A DNA stretch of 6,422 nucleotides from the NCBI GenBank assembly GCA_009693345.1, contig SHXL01000161.1, forward strand, positions 1 to 6,422. Reading direction: 5' to 3'. The position numbers and the translations under genes are program-made. The notes beneath the pieces are model-generated. The model was not told where the DNA came from, made no database searches, and worked only from the letters and a program-made list of their open reading frames with translations. The DNA is from Betaproteobacteria bacterium (GTDB lineage Bacteria > Pseudomonadota > Gammaproteobacteria > Burkholderiales > SG8-39). Shown piece after piece: positions 1-6,311 of the stretch (positions are counted from its first letter, which is position 1; every line of letters begins with the position of its first letter).

Positions 1-1
1 C

Positions 2-415
2 GTGCTGAGGTTGCTCACGCTGATCGATGAGTACACGCGGGAGTGCCTGGCGATCCTGGTGGCTCGGCGCATCGGCGCCCAGGAGGTGATCGAGCTGCTG
101 GCCGAGGTCATGCTCATCAGAGGGATTCCCGAGCACATTCGCTCAGACAGCGGCCCAGAGTTCACCGCCAAGGCGCTACGCGAGTGGCTGCAGCGAATCG
201 GCGCCAACACGCTCTACATCGAACCGGGCAGCCCCTGGGAGAACGGCTACTGCGAGAGCTTCAACGGCACGCTCAGGGACGAGCTGCTCAACGGGGAGAT
301 CTTCTACAGTCTGAAGGAAGCGCGCATCGTGATCGAGCGCTGGCGGCGCGAATACAACGAGGTGAGGCCCCACAGTTCGCTTGGCTTACAGGCCACCGGC
401 GCCGGCGGCCTGTAG
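2..415 (+). CDS. IS3-family transposase (OrfB type), C-terminal part, frameshifted near its end
   Basis: This is the C-terminal half of a DDE integrase-fold transposase that cuts and joins IS ends. The reading frame is open from the window edge, so the true start lies upstream. The second catalytic Asp is visible in SDSGPEF (residue 49 of the visible part) and the catalytic Glu in ENGYCESFNG (residue 85). The 35 residues between them are the classic IS3/retroviral spacing. The first Asp is outside the window. The C-terminus reads RPHSSLGLQATGAGGL then stop. The inverted copy at the right end instead reads RPHSSLGYRPPAP, the usual IS3 ending. The difference is one extra T in a TT at 386-387. 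Without it the frame would continue to the TAA at 456-458. Whether the altered tail impairs activity cannot be judged, since the catalytic residues precede the shift. Confidence 0.9.
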   Translation: MLRLLTLIDEYTRECLAILVARRIGAQEVIELLAEVMLIRGIPEHIRSDSGPEFTAKALREWLQRIGANTLYIEPGSPWENGYCESFNGTLRDELLNGEIFYSLKEARIVIERWRREYNEVRPHSSLGLQATGAGGL

Positions 416-417
416 CC
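383..417. repeat. Near-perfect palindrome inside the left IS copy
   Basis: Arms GGCTTACAGGCC and GGCCTGTAGCC flank a GC-rich centre that is itself almost self-complementary. The left arm carries the extra T that frameshifts the transposase. The same palindrome without that T is at 6353-6386. It lies within the transposase 3' coding region, so it could form a strong hairpin in the transcript. A role in transcription termination or IS regulation is inference only; no U-tract follows it. Confidence 0.8.
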
Positions 418-423
418 CTCGGC

Positions 424-496
424 CCCTCATGCTCGCGCAACCGCAGATGGTGCAGTAAAGTAACAATGGCCCTGGTACAAAAGATCGGTCAGGTCA
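424..496 (+). repeat. 73-bp direct repeat, unit 1 (true IS terminal segment)
   Basis: This unit starts CCCTCATGCTCGCG and ends GATCGGTCAGGTCA, and is followed immediately by a second unit at 497-569. The two align over all 73 bp with a single visible difference, G at 455 against T at 528. The right-hand IS copy has only one unit and carries the G-type base, so this unit is the normal IS end. In the unshifted transposase frame the TAA stop falls inside it, 38 bp before the IS end. Confidence 0.93.
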
Positions 497-569
497 CCCT
501 CATGCTCGCGCAACCGCAGATGGTGCATTAAAGTAACAATGGCCCTGGTACAAAAGATCGGTCAGGTCA
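497..569 (+). repeat. 73-bp direct repeat, unit 2 (extra copy of the IS end)
   Basis: This is an exact tandem continuation of unit 1, differing only by T at 528. It joins host-type sequence after GGTCA at 569, so it also finishes with a plausible IS terminus. It may be the remnant of an older insertion next to which the full IS landed, a deletion derivative of a tandem IS pair, or a slippage duplication. The sequence alone does not choose between these. Confidence 0.9.
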
Positions 570-728
570 ATCGCCAACGGCGGCGACCGCGTCAACACCT
601 TTATTGCGGCCGATTGCGATCTTGCGCTGGTCGACGAGGCCCGGATCGCAACGCCGACGCTGCGGGATATCCGCAACGACTTCTACGTGAAGTACTACAG
701 CCAGCCGGCCTACGATCGGCTGCTGTGA
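570..728 (+). pseudogene. 3' remnant of an IS-truncated gene, possibly a nitrilase-family carbon-nitrogen hydrolase
   Basis: Right after the IS end, a frame is open for 52 codons and closes at TGA (726-728). It begins IANGGDRVNTFIAADCDL and ends YYSQPAYDRLL. Reading back into the IS, this frame meets a TAA at 534-536 with no start between, so it is the tail of a gene whose 5' part is gone or displaced. The pattern ADCDL, then ARIATPTLRDIRNDFY, resembles the C-terminal end of nitrilase-superfamily amidohydrolases, in which an A-D-x-D-L strand precedes a helix and an LRDRRPDLY-like stretch. The catalytic Glu-Lys-Cys region would lie upstream and is absent, so the assignment is tentative. Codon usage matches the sox genes, and the gene runs the same way, 63 bp before soxB, so it was probably part of the same cluster before the IS arrived. 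Confidence 0.5.
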
Positions 729-791
729 GGCGCGGGGACCCGCCGGCTTCGCCTGCGCGATGATGCGAGCCGTTTCGACCGCGAGCACGCC

Positions 792-2048
792 ATGACGCAT
801 TACTCGGCGTTCACGCTCATCCGCAAGGCCCTCGGCGCAAACCGGGGCTGGACCCGCGCCTGGCGCAATGCGGAGCCCAGGGCCGGCTATGACTTCGTGA
901 TCGTCGGCGGCGGCGGGCACGGGCTCGCCACCGCCTATTACCTCGCGAAGGAACACGGCGCGGCCAGCGTTGCGGTGATCGAAAAGGGGTACATCGGCGG
1001 CGGCAATACCGGCCGCAATACCACCATCGTCCGGTCCAACTACATGATCGACGGCAACACCCGCTTCTACGAGAAGTCGCTGCAGCTTTGGGAGGAGATG
1101 AGCGGCGAGCTGAATTTCAACGTGATGCTTTCGCAGCGCGGGCAGCTCAATACCTGCCATTCGCCGGCGCAGATGGACGCGGCCGCGCGGCGGGGCAACA
1201 TCATGCGGATGAACGGCATCGATGCGGAGCTGCTCACGCGCGAGGAAGTGCGGCGCAGGGTGCCGATCCTCGATTTCTCCGATCACGCGCGCTTCCCCAT
1301 CCTCGGAGCGCTCTGGCAGCAGCGTGCCGGCGTTGCGCGGCACGATGCGGTCGCCTGGGGCTACGCCCGGGGAGCGGACCGCCACGGGGTCGACATCATC
1401 CAGGGCTGCGAAGTGAAGGGGTTCCTGCAGGAGCAGGGCCGGATCGTCGGCGTCAGGACGACCCGCGGCGACATTCGCGCGCAGAAGGTCGGGCTGGCGG
1501 TCGCCGGGCATACGAGTCACGTGGCCAGGATGGCGGGGTTGCGCCTGCCGATCGAAACGCACCTGCTGCAGGCGTTCGCGACGGAGCCGGTCAAGCCGAT
1601 GCTCCATTGCGTCGTTTCGTTCGGTGCGGCGCATTTCTATGTTTCGCAGGACGACAAGGGCGGCCTGGTGATGGGCAGCGATTTGGACGGCTACAACTCC
1701 TACGGGCAGCGCGGCGATCTGCCGATCGTGGAGGAAACGATGGCCGACGCCAAGGCGCTCATTCCGCTGCTGTCGAGGCTGCGCGTGGTGCGCCAGTGGA
1801 GCGGAGTCATGGACATGACGATGGACGGCAGCCCGATCATCAGCAAGTCCCCGATCGACGGGCTGTATATCGACGGCGGCTGGTGCTACGGCGGGTTCAA
1901 GGCGACGCCGGCCTCGGGTTGGTGTTTCGCCCACACGTTGGCGAAGGACCGGCCGCACGAATTGAATGAGCGCTTCACCCTCGATCGTTTCCGTCGCGGC
2001 CATCAACTCGACGAAAAGGGCGGGGGACCGACGCCCTGGGCGCATTGA
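792..2048 (+). CDS. soxB: Sarcosine oxidase, beta subunit (heterotetrameric type)
   Basis: This is the catalytic flavin subunit of the cytoplasmic heterotetrameric sarcosine oxidase, which oxidises the N-methyl amine while O2 is reduced to H2O2. It has 418 residues, close to the roughly 405-420 usual for SoxB. The N-terminus (YSAFTLIRKALGANRGW) matches the family lead-in, supporting the ATG chosen. The Rossmann FAD motif VIVGGGGHG has its glycines at 39-44, followed by GGGNTGRNTTIVRSNY (69-84). The motif ARHDAVAWGYA contains His184, the likely counterpart of the histidine that carries covalent FMN in characterised SoxB proteins. Near the C-terminus WCYGGFKATPASGWCFAH contains Lys370, matching the conserved active-site lysine of the family. 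No strong Shine-Dalgarno precedes the start. The 63-bp gap after the truncated upstream frame shows no clear promoter, so transcription may come from upstream. No frameshift or missing motif was seen. The true substrate could be another N-methyl or N-substituted amino acid. Confidence 0.95.
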   Translation: MTHYSAFTLIRKALGANRGWTRAWRNAEPRAGYDFVIVGGGGHGLATAYYLAKEHGAASVAVIEKGYIGGGNTGRNTTIVRSNYMIDGNTRFYEKSLQLWEEMSGELNFNVMLSQRGQLNTCHSPAQMDAAARRGNIMRMNGIDAELLTREEVRRRVPILDFSDHARFPILGALWQQRAGVARHDAVAWGYARGADRHGVDIIQGCEVKGFLQEQGRIVGVRTTRGDIRAQKVGLAVAGHTSHVARMAGLRLPIETHLLQAFATEPVKPMLHCVVSFGAAHFYVSQDDKGGLVMGSDLDGYNSYGQRGDLPIVEETMADAKALIPLLSRLRVVRQWSGVMDMTMDGSPIISKSPIDGLYIDGGWCYGGFKATPASGWCFAHTLAKDRPHELNERFTLDRFRRGHQLDEKGGGPTPWAH

Positions 2049-2050
2049 GG
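2047..2050 (+). promoter_or_regulatory. Ribosome binding site for soxD
   Basis: GAGG overlaps the soxB stop codon (TGA at 2046-2048) and lies 8 bases before the soxD ATG at 2059. This supports that ATG over the longer upstream open frame and suggests coupling of soxD translation to soxB termination. Confidence 0.6.
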
Positions 2051-2058
2051 CCAAGCGG

Positions 2059-2346
2059 ATGCTGAGAATCGCCTGCCCGTATTGCGGCGAACGCGACCAG
2101 GTCGAGTTCACCTATGGCGGCGACGCCGCGAGCGGCTTCCCCGCTCTCGCCGATGCCGACCTCGACCGGTGGACCGATGCCGTGTTCATCCGCGACAATC
2201 CGCGGGGCGAACACCGCGAGTTGTGGCAGCACCAGCACGGCTGCCGGCAGTGGCTGTACGTGGTGCGCGACACCGTCACGCATGCGATCCAATCGGTGGT
2301 GCCGGCGCGCGACGCTTCGCCGGCCGCCGGCGCGGACGGGCGATGA
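2059..2346 (+). CDS. soxD: Sarcosine oxidase, delta subunit
   Basis: This is the small structural zinc subunit of heterotetrameric sarcosine oxidase, 95 residues, a normal length of about 90-110. It starts MLRIACPYCGERDQVEF, and the CPYC pair (Cys6, Cys9) forms the first half of the zinc site. The second half is in ELWQHQHGCRQWL, where His58 and Cys62 (H-x3-C) fit the remaining ligands seen in the family. The stretch FIRDNPRGEHRELW and the ending VVRDTVTHAI are typical of SoxD. The open frame extends back to 1966 inside soxB, but the family N-terminus and the ribosome binding site fix the start at 2059. Its stop overlaps the soxA start as ATGA, a sign of translational coupling so that delta and alpha are made together. 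Confidence 0.95.
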   Translation: MLRIACPYCGERDQVEFTYGGDAASGFPALADADLDRWTDAVFIRDNPRGEHRELWQHQHGCRQWLYVVRDTVTHAIQSVVPARDASPAAGADGR

Positions 2347-5345
2347 GCGAACAGACCGGCCGGCTCGACCGGGGCGGGCGCATCGATCGGTCGCGGCCGA
2401 TGTCCTTCGTCTTCGACGGGCGCGCCTACCGCGGCTTCTTCGGCGACACGCTGGCATCGGCGTTGCTCGCCAATGGGGTGCATCTGGTCGGCCGCAGCTT
2501 CAAGTATCACCGTCCGCGGGGGATCTACGCGGCGGGGGTCGAGGAGCCCAATGCGCTGGTCGGCCTGCGCCAGGGCGGCCGCCACGAACCCAATGTCGTG
2601 GCGACGACGGTCGAGTTGTTCGACGGGCTCGAGGCGAGCAGCCAGCACCGGTGGCCATCGCTCGATTTCGACGTGATGAGCGTGATCGATCGCTTCTCCC
2701 GGGTGTTCGCCTCCGGGTTTTATTACAAGACCTTCATGGGCCCGTTTCGCGGCGCCTGGATGTTTTACGAGAAATTCATCCGGCGGGCGGCGGGATTCGG
2801 CGATCCTCCCCTCGAACCGGACCCGGATCGCTACGAAAAAGGGCACGCGTTCTGCGACGTGCTGGTGATCGGTGGCGGGCCCTCCGGACTGGCCGCGGCA
2901 CTGGCCGCCGGGCGAAGCGGCGCGCGCGTGGTGCTGGTGGAGGACGGGGCTGAACTGGGGGGGGCGCTGCTCTCCAGGCCGCAGGGCGGCGATACGGATG
3001 CCTGGCTGGCCTCGGCGGTGGGCGAATTGAAGGGGCTTCCCAATGTCCGGCTGATGACCCGGACCACCGTGTTCGGCGCGTACGACAATCTGGTTTTCGG
3101 CCTGCTCGAGCGGGTGGGGGATCATCTCCCGGTTCCCGCACCCGACCAACCCCGGCAGCGGTACTGGATCCTGCGGGCACGGCAGGCGGTGCTGGCAACC
3201 GGCATGCTCGAGCGGCCCATCGTCTTTGGCAACAACGATCTGCCGGGCGTAATGCTCGCCTCGGCAGGGCGCTCCTACGTCAATCGCTATGCGGTGATTC
3301 CGGGCCGCAGCGTTGTCGTTTTCACCAACAACGACACCGCCTACGGCGCGGCGCTCGATTTGAAGGCGGCCGGCGCCGACGTTGCCGTGGTCGATGTCCG
3401 GGGTGCGATCGGCGCCGAACTGGACCGCGCGGTCCGGGAGGCGGGAATCGCGCTGCACGCCGGATGTGCCGTCGCGCGTGCCAACGGCCGCAAGCGCGTC
3501 CGCAACGTTGAAGTGTGCGTCTTCGATGCCGTCCGTGGGCGGATCGGCGCGACGAAGTCGCGCCTGCCCTGCGACCTGCTGCTGGTCTCGGGAGGATGGA
3601 CGCCGACCCTGCAACTTCTCGGCCAGCGCGGCGCGCCACTCGCCTACGACGACAAACGGGCCATGCTCATCGCGGGCGCCGTCCCCGCCGGCTACCGCGT
3701 CGCCGGATCCGCGGCCGGAGAACCGGGCGTGCGTCAGCGCGTCGCCAGCGGAATGCGACAGGGCGGCGCGGCGGCCGAAGCATGCGGATATGCCCCATCG
3801 CCGGAGCCAGGCGTCCTGCCGGTCAGACTGCCCGATGAACCCGCCATGACCGGCATCGCGCCCGTCGCGGTGATTCCGGATCCCCCGGGCGCCGGATACC
3901 GGAAAAAGTTCGTCGATTTCCAGCACGACGTCGGCTACGACGACATCGCCCTTGCCCTGAGCGAGGGTTACGAGTCGATCGAGCACCTCAAGCGCTACAC
4001 CACGCTCGGCATGGCCCCCGACCAGGGCAAGACTTCCAGTTTCAACGCGCTGGCGATCGCCGCGCAGATGCTGGGCCGCCCCATCGCGGCGGTGGGTACC
4101 ACGACGTTCAGGCCGCCCTACCGGCCGGTTTCGATCGGCGCGCTCGCCGGCGCCGAGACCGGGCTGCATTTCAAGCCGACACGGCGCTCGCCGATGCACG
4201 ACCTTCACGCGCGCAACGGCGCGGTCTTCATCACCACCGGACTCTGGCTGCGGCCCTGGTATTACCCGATGCCCGGCGAATCGATTCGCGAGGCCTATGT
4301 CCGCGAAGCGGATGCGGTGCGAAAGTCCGTCGGCATGGTCGACGTCTCCAGTCTGGGCAAGATCGACGTCCAGGGGCCCGACGCCGCCGAGTTCCTCAAC
4401 CGGGTCTATACGAACGCCTTCGATACGCTGCCGGTCGGCAGGGCCCGCTACGGCGTGATGTTGCGCCCCGACGGCATCGTGATTGACGATGGCACCACGT
4501 CCCGGCTTGCCGAGCATCACTACTTCATGACCACCACGACCGCCGGCGCCGGCGCCGTCATGACGTTTCTCGAGTACCTGTTGCAGACGGCCTGGCCGGA
4601 CCTCAAGGTTCAGGTGACGTCGGTCACCAGCCAGTGGGCGGCCATCGCCGTGGCCGGGCCGCGCAGCCGCGATTTGATCGCGAGCCTGGTGCGCGATGTC
4701 GACATGGAAAATGCGGCGTTTCCTTTCATGGGGGTGCGCCAGGGCCATCTCGGCGCGATTCCGGTGCGCCTCCTGCGCATCAGTTTCTCGGGCGAAATGG
4801 CGTACGAAATCTACGCGCCGGCAGGCTGCGGCGAAACCCTTTGGCGGGCCATCAGCGACGCGGGCCCCGCCTTCGACCTGGTGCCCTACGGGATCGAGGC
4901 GCTGGGTGCGCTGCGCATCGAAAAGGGGCATGTGGCGGGCGCGGAAATCGATGGACGCACGACGCTGGCCGATATGGGCCTGGCGCGCATGGCGAGCAAG
5001 AAAAAGCCGTTCATCGGCAGCGCGCTGATGCAGCGCGAAGGACTACTCGACGCCCATCGCCCGCAATTGGTGGGCCTGGAATCGGCGAGCGGCGACATGG
5101 CGTTGCGGGCGGGCGCGATCCTTTGCGAGCCGGGCCGGCACCAGGGGCATGGCATCGGTTTCGTCTCGTCCGTGACCTATTCGCCCGCGCTTGGCCGGCA
5201 CGTCGCGTTGGGATTCGTGTCGAGAGGCCTGTCGCGGGAAGGGGATGTCATCGATGCCGTTTTCCCGCTGCGCGGCGAAGTCACCCCGGTTCGCGTCAGG
5301 TCTGCGCACTTCGTCGACCCGGAAGGAAGGCGGCTGAATGCCTGA
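2343..5345 (+). CDS. soxA: Sarcosine oxidase, alpha subunit
   Basis: This 1000-residue subunit binds NAD+ and tetrahydrofolate and converts the carbon released at the beta subunit into 5,10-methylene-THF. Domains in order: an N-terminal 2Fe-2S-ferredoxin-like fold (about 14-105; FDGRAYRGFFGDTLASALL) with no cysteine before residue 171, hence no Fe-S cluster; a dinucleotide-binding oxidoreductase domain with VIGGGPSG (glycines at 177-179 and 182), GMLERP at 287-292, FTNNDTAYG at 327-335 and VSGGW at 415-419; a SoxA-specific segment with FVDFQHDV (523-530) and KRYTTLGMAPDQGKTS (from 550); and a C-terminal GcvT-like aminomethyltransferase domain (about 615-1000) with VTSQWAAIAVAGP and ALRIEKGHVAGAEIDG. 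The ATG at 2343 overlaps the soxD stop by four bases and leaves the usual short leader before RSRPMSFVFDG; the upstream in-frame extension to 2082 lies inside soxD and is rejected. The gene looks intact. Confidence 0.96.
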   Translation: MSEQTGRLDRGGRIDRSRPMSFVFDGRAYRGFFGDTLASALLANGVHLVGRSFKYHRPRGIYAAGVEEPNALVGLRQGGRHEPNVVATTVELFDGLEASSQHRWPSLDFDVMSVIDRFSRVFASGFYYKTFMGPFRGAWMFYEKFIRRAAGFGDPPLEPDPDRYEKGHAFCDVLVIGGGPSGLAAALAAGRSGARVVLVEDGAELGGALLSRPQGGDTDAWLASAVGELKGLPNVRLMTRTTVFGAYDNLVFGLLERVGDHLPVPAPDQPRQRYWILRARQAVLATGMLERPIVFGNNDLPGVMLASAGRSYVNRYAVIPGRSVVVFTNNDTAYGAALDLKAAGADVAVVDVRGAIGAELDRAVREAGIALHAGCAVARANGRKRVRNVEVCVFDAVRGRIGATKSRLPCDLLLVSGGWTPTLQLLGQRGAPLAYDDKRAMLIAGAVPAGYRVAGSAAGEPGVRQRVASGMRQGGAAAEACGYAPSPEPGVLPVRLPDEPAMTGIAPVAVIPDPPGAGYRKKFVDFQHDVGYDDIALALSEGYESIEHLKRYTTLGMAPDQGKTSSFNALAIAAQMLGRPIAAVGTTTFRPPYRPVSIGALAGAETGLHFKPTRRSPMHDLHARNGAVFITTGLWLRPWYYPMPGESIREAYVREADAVRKSVGMVDVSSLGKIDVQGPDAAEFLNRVYTNAFDTLPVGRARYGVMLRPDGIVIDDGTTSRLAEHHYFMTTTTAGAGAVMTFLEYLLQTAWPDLKVQVTSVTSQWAAIAVAGPRSRDLIASLVRDVDMENAAFPFMGVRQGHLGAIPVRLLRISFSGEMAYEIYAPAGCGETLWRAISDAGPAFDLVPYGIEALGALRIEKGHVAGAEIDGRTTLADMGLARMASKKKPFIGSALMQREGLLDAHRPQLVGLESASGDMALRAGAILCEPGRHQGHGIGFVSSVTYSPALGRHVALGFVSRGLSREGDVIDAVFPLRGEVTPVRVRSAHFVDPEGRRLNA
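5321..5330 (+). promoter_or_regulatory. Ribosome binding site for soxG
   Basis: GGAAGGAAGG lies inside the end of soxA, 7 bases before the soxG ATG at 5338. It is the strongest Shine-Dalgarno-like sequence in the operon and supports that start. Confidence 0.65.
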
Positions 5346-5946
5346 ACAGCGCTCGGCTCTGGCCGCGGTCTACAGGCCAGGTCGCATCGGGGCGCCGGAG
5401 GGTCCGGCGGCCGTCATTCTCTCTGAACGCCTGAGCCGCACGCTGGTTCAGGTTTGCGGATGGCGCGATAGCTTTCCGCAGTTGTGCCGAGGGCTGGAAG
5501 CGCTATTGAGCTGCGCGATTCCAGGCGACGGTTTGCGGGCGGTTTCGCACGCCGGGCGCTCGATCTTCCGCGTCGGCCCGGAGCGGCTGTGGGTGGCGGG
5601 AGCGGCAGACGACGACCTGTTGCGCACGTTCGTCACGCAGGCGCCCGGCGAGGATGCGGTGGTCACCGAAATCGGCCACAGCCGCACGGTGGTCCGGGTG
5701 GCGGGGGCGCAGGCGCGCACGCTACTCAACCGCGGCTTGCCGGTCGACCTGGACCACAGCGTGTTTCCGGTGGATGCGTTTGCGCAGAGCGTGATCCACC
5801 ACATTCCAGTGCTTGTTCACCGCACCGGCCCGGAGGGCGAGGCCGTGTTCGACGTCTACGTGACGCGCGATTATGCCGTCAGCTTCTGGGAGTGGCTGAC
5901 CAGGGTCGCGCAGGCGCTCGGGGGCCAGATCAGGGAGGCTGAATAG
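5338..5946 (+). CDS. soxG: Sarcosine oxidase, gamma subunit
   Basis: This is the fourth, structural subunit of the sarcosine oxidase heterotetramer, 202 residues, a normal length of about 180-210. SoxG proteins diverge strongly, but several family marks are present: RTVVRVAGAQARTLLNRG (from residue 116), then VDLDHSVFP and FAQSVIHHIPVLVHR (ending near 162), and FDVYVTRDYAVSFWEWLT near the C-terminus (WEWLT at 184-188). This fold is related to the GcvT/YgfZ aminomethyltransferase fold but acts structurally in the complex. No signal peptide or membrane segment is visible, as expected for a cytoplasmic enzyme. The start overlaps soxA by eight bases and the stop overlaps the next gene by one base, so it is made as part of the same operon. 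Confidence 0.93.
   Translation: MPEQRSALAAVYRPGRIGAPEGPAAVILSERLSRTLVQVCGWRDSFPQLCRGLEALLSCAIPGDGLRAVSHAGRSIFRVGPERLWVAGAADDDLLRTFVTQAPGEDAVVTEIGHSRTVVRVAGAQARTLLNRGLPVDLDHSVFPVDAFAQSVIHHIPVLVHRTGPEGEAVFDVYVTRDYAVSFWEWLTRVAQALGGQIREAE
5933..5938 (+). promoter_or_regulatory. Ribosome binding site for the MmgE/PrpD gene
   Basis: GGGAGG lies within the end of soxG, 7 bases before GTG at 5946. Its spacing supports the GTG start over the internal ATG at 5964. Confidence 0.6.
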
Positions 5947-6281
5947 TGAACGCTCCCGTGCCGATGGCGGCGGCGACGCTCGCGGAACGGATGGCCGCCT
6001 GGAGCAGCGCGCTCGCGCTGGATAGCGTGCCGTCCGAGGTGACCCGCGCCGCGAGGCGATGCATCGTCGATTTTGCGGGGGTGACGCTGGCGGCGGCGCC
6101 GCATCCGCTGACGAGGCGCATCGTCGAGCATGCGCGCGCCGTCTATTCGCCGGGGTCGTCCGGCGCGCTGGGTTTCCCGGATCGCTTCTCCGCGGTGGGC
6201 GCGGCATTGGTGAATGGCACCGCCGGGCACGTGCTCGATTTCGACGACACCAGCTACACCGGCATCATGCACGTGACCTGA
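5946..6281 (+). pseudogene. MmgE/PrpD-family gene, truncated by an IS
   Basis: This is the N-terminal quarter of an MmgE/PrpD-family protein, a family that includes 2-methylcitrate dehydratase, cis-aconitate decarboxylase and iminodisuccinate epimerase. The visible part has the family helical start (LAERMAAWSSALALDSVP, then RCIVDFAGVTLA) and the hallmark AALVNGTAGHVLDFDDT at residues 86-102, which carries the conserved Asp-rich active-site segment. Full-length members have about 450 residues. Here 109 native codons remain, and the last two codons plus the TGA at 6279-6281 come from the end of the right IS copy starting at 6274. The C-terminal domain is missing, so the product should be inactive. 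The GTG start overlaps the soxG stop (TAGTG), so this gene was the next member of the sox operon. Its substrate cannot be told from the fragment. Confidence 0.9.
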
Positions 6282-6311
6282 CCGATCTTTTGTACCAGGG
6301 CCATTGTTACT

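Larger units (their letters stand above)
1..496 (+). mobile_element. IS3-family insertion sequence, left copy, 3' part (5' end outside the window)
   Basis: This is the 3' portion of an IS3-family element: the transposase catalytic core followed by a short non-coding tail that ends in GATCGGTCAGGTCA. The boundary is set by comparison with the inverted copy at the right end of the window, which shares this tail up to the terminal CA and then diverges. IS3-family elements typically begin with TG and end with CA, which fits. The other end and its inverted repeat are outside the window, so total length and outer target duplication cannot be seen. A second copy of the last 73 bp follows directly at 497-569. 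Family assignment rests on the transposase motifs; the subgroup is not certain. Confidence 0.9.

Noticed and set aside
383..417. Rho-independent terminator at the IS palindrome
   Set aside because: The hairpin is strong but no T-run follows on either strand, and it lies within the ancestral transposase frame.
43..531. Plus-strand frame overlapping the transposase
   Set aside because: The Arg/Gly/His-rich translation lies in the wrong frame of the IS3 transposase, which carries the catalytic motifs.
520..570. Possible outward promoter in the IS end driving soxB
   Set aside because: TAACAAT near 534 looks somewhat like a -10 box, but no acceptable -35 lies at the right spacing, so it cannot be supported from sequence.
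567..2111. Long minus-strand open frame (514 codons) opposite soxB
   Set aside because: soxB on the + strand has clear family motifs throughout. The minus-strand product is rich in Arg, Ala, Pro and His with no recognisable domain, as expected for the mirror of a GC-rich gene.
2082..2342. N-terminal extension of soxA by 87 codons
   Set aside because: The added residues are Arg-rich, lie in a shifted frame of soxD and do not resemble SoxA. The ATG at 2343 gives the normal 1000-residue protein and an ATGA overlap.
2382..2660. Ferredoxin-like 2Fe-2S site at the SoxA N-terminus
   Set aside because: The fold resembles the 2Fe-2S family, but no cysteine occurs before residue 171, so no cluster can bind; this is normal for SoxA.
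2112..4931. Minus-strand open frame of 939 codons opposite soxD/soxA
   Set aside because: It lies wholly against soxD and soxA, has biased composition and no family motif. It is a shadow of strong third-position GC bias.
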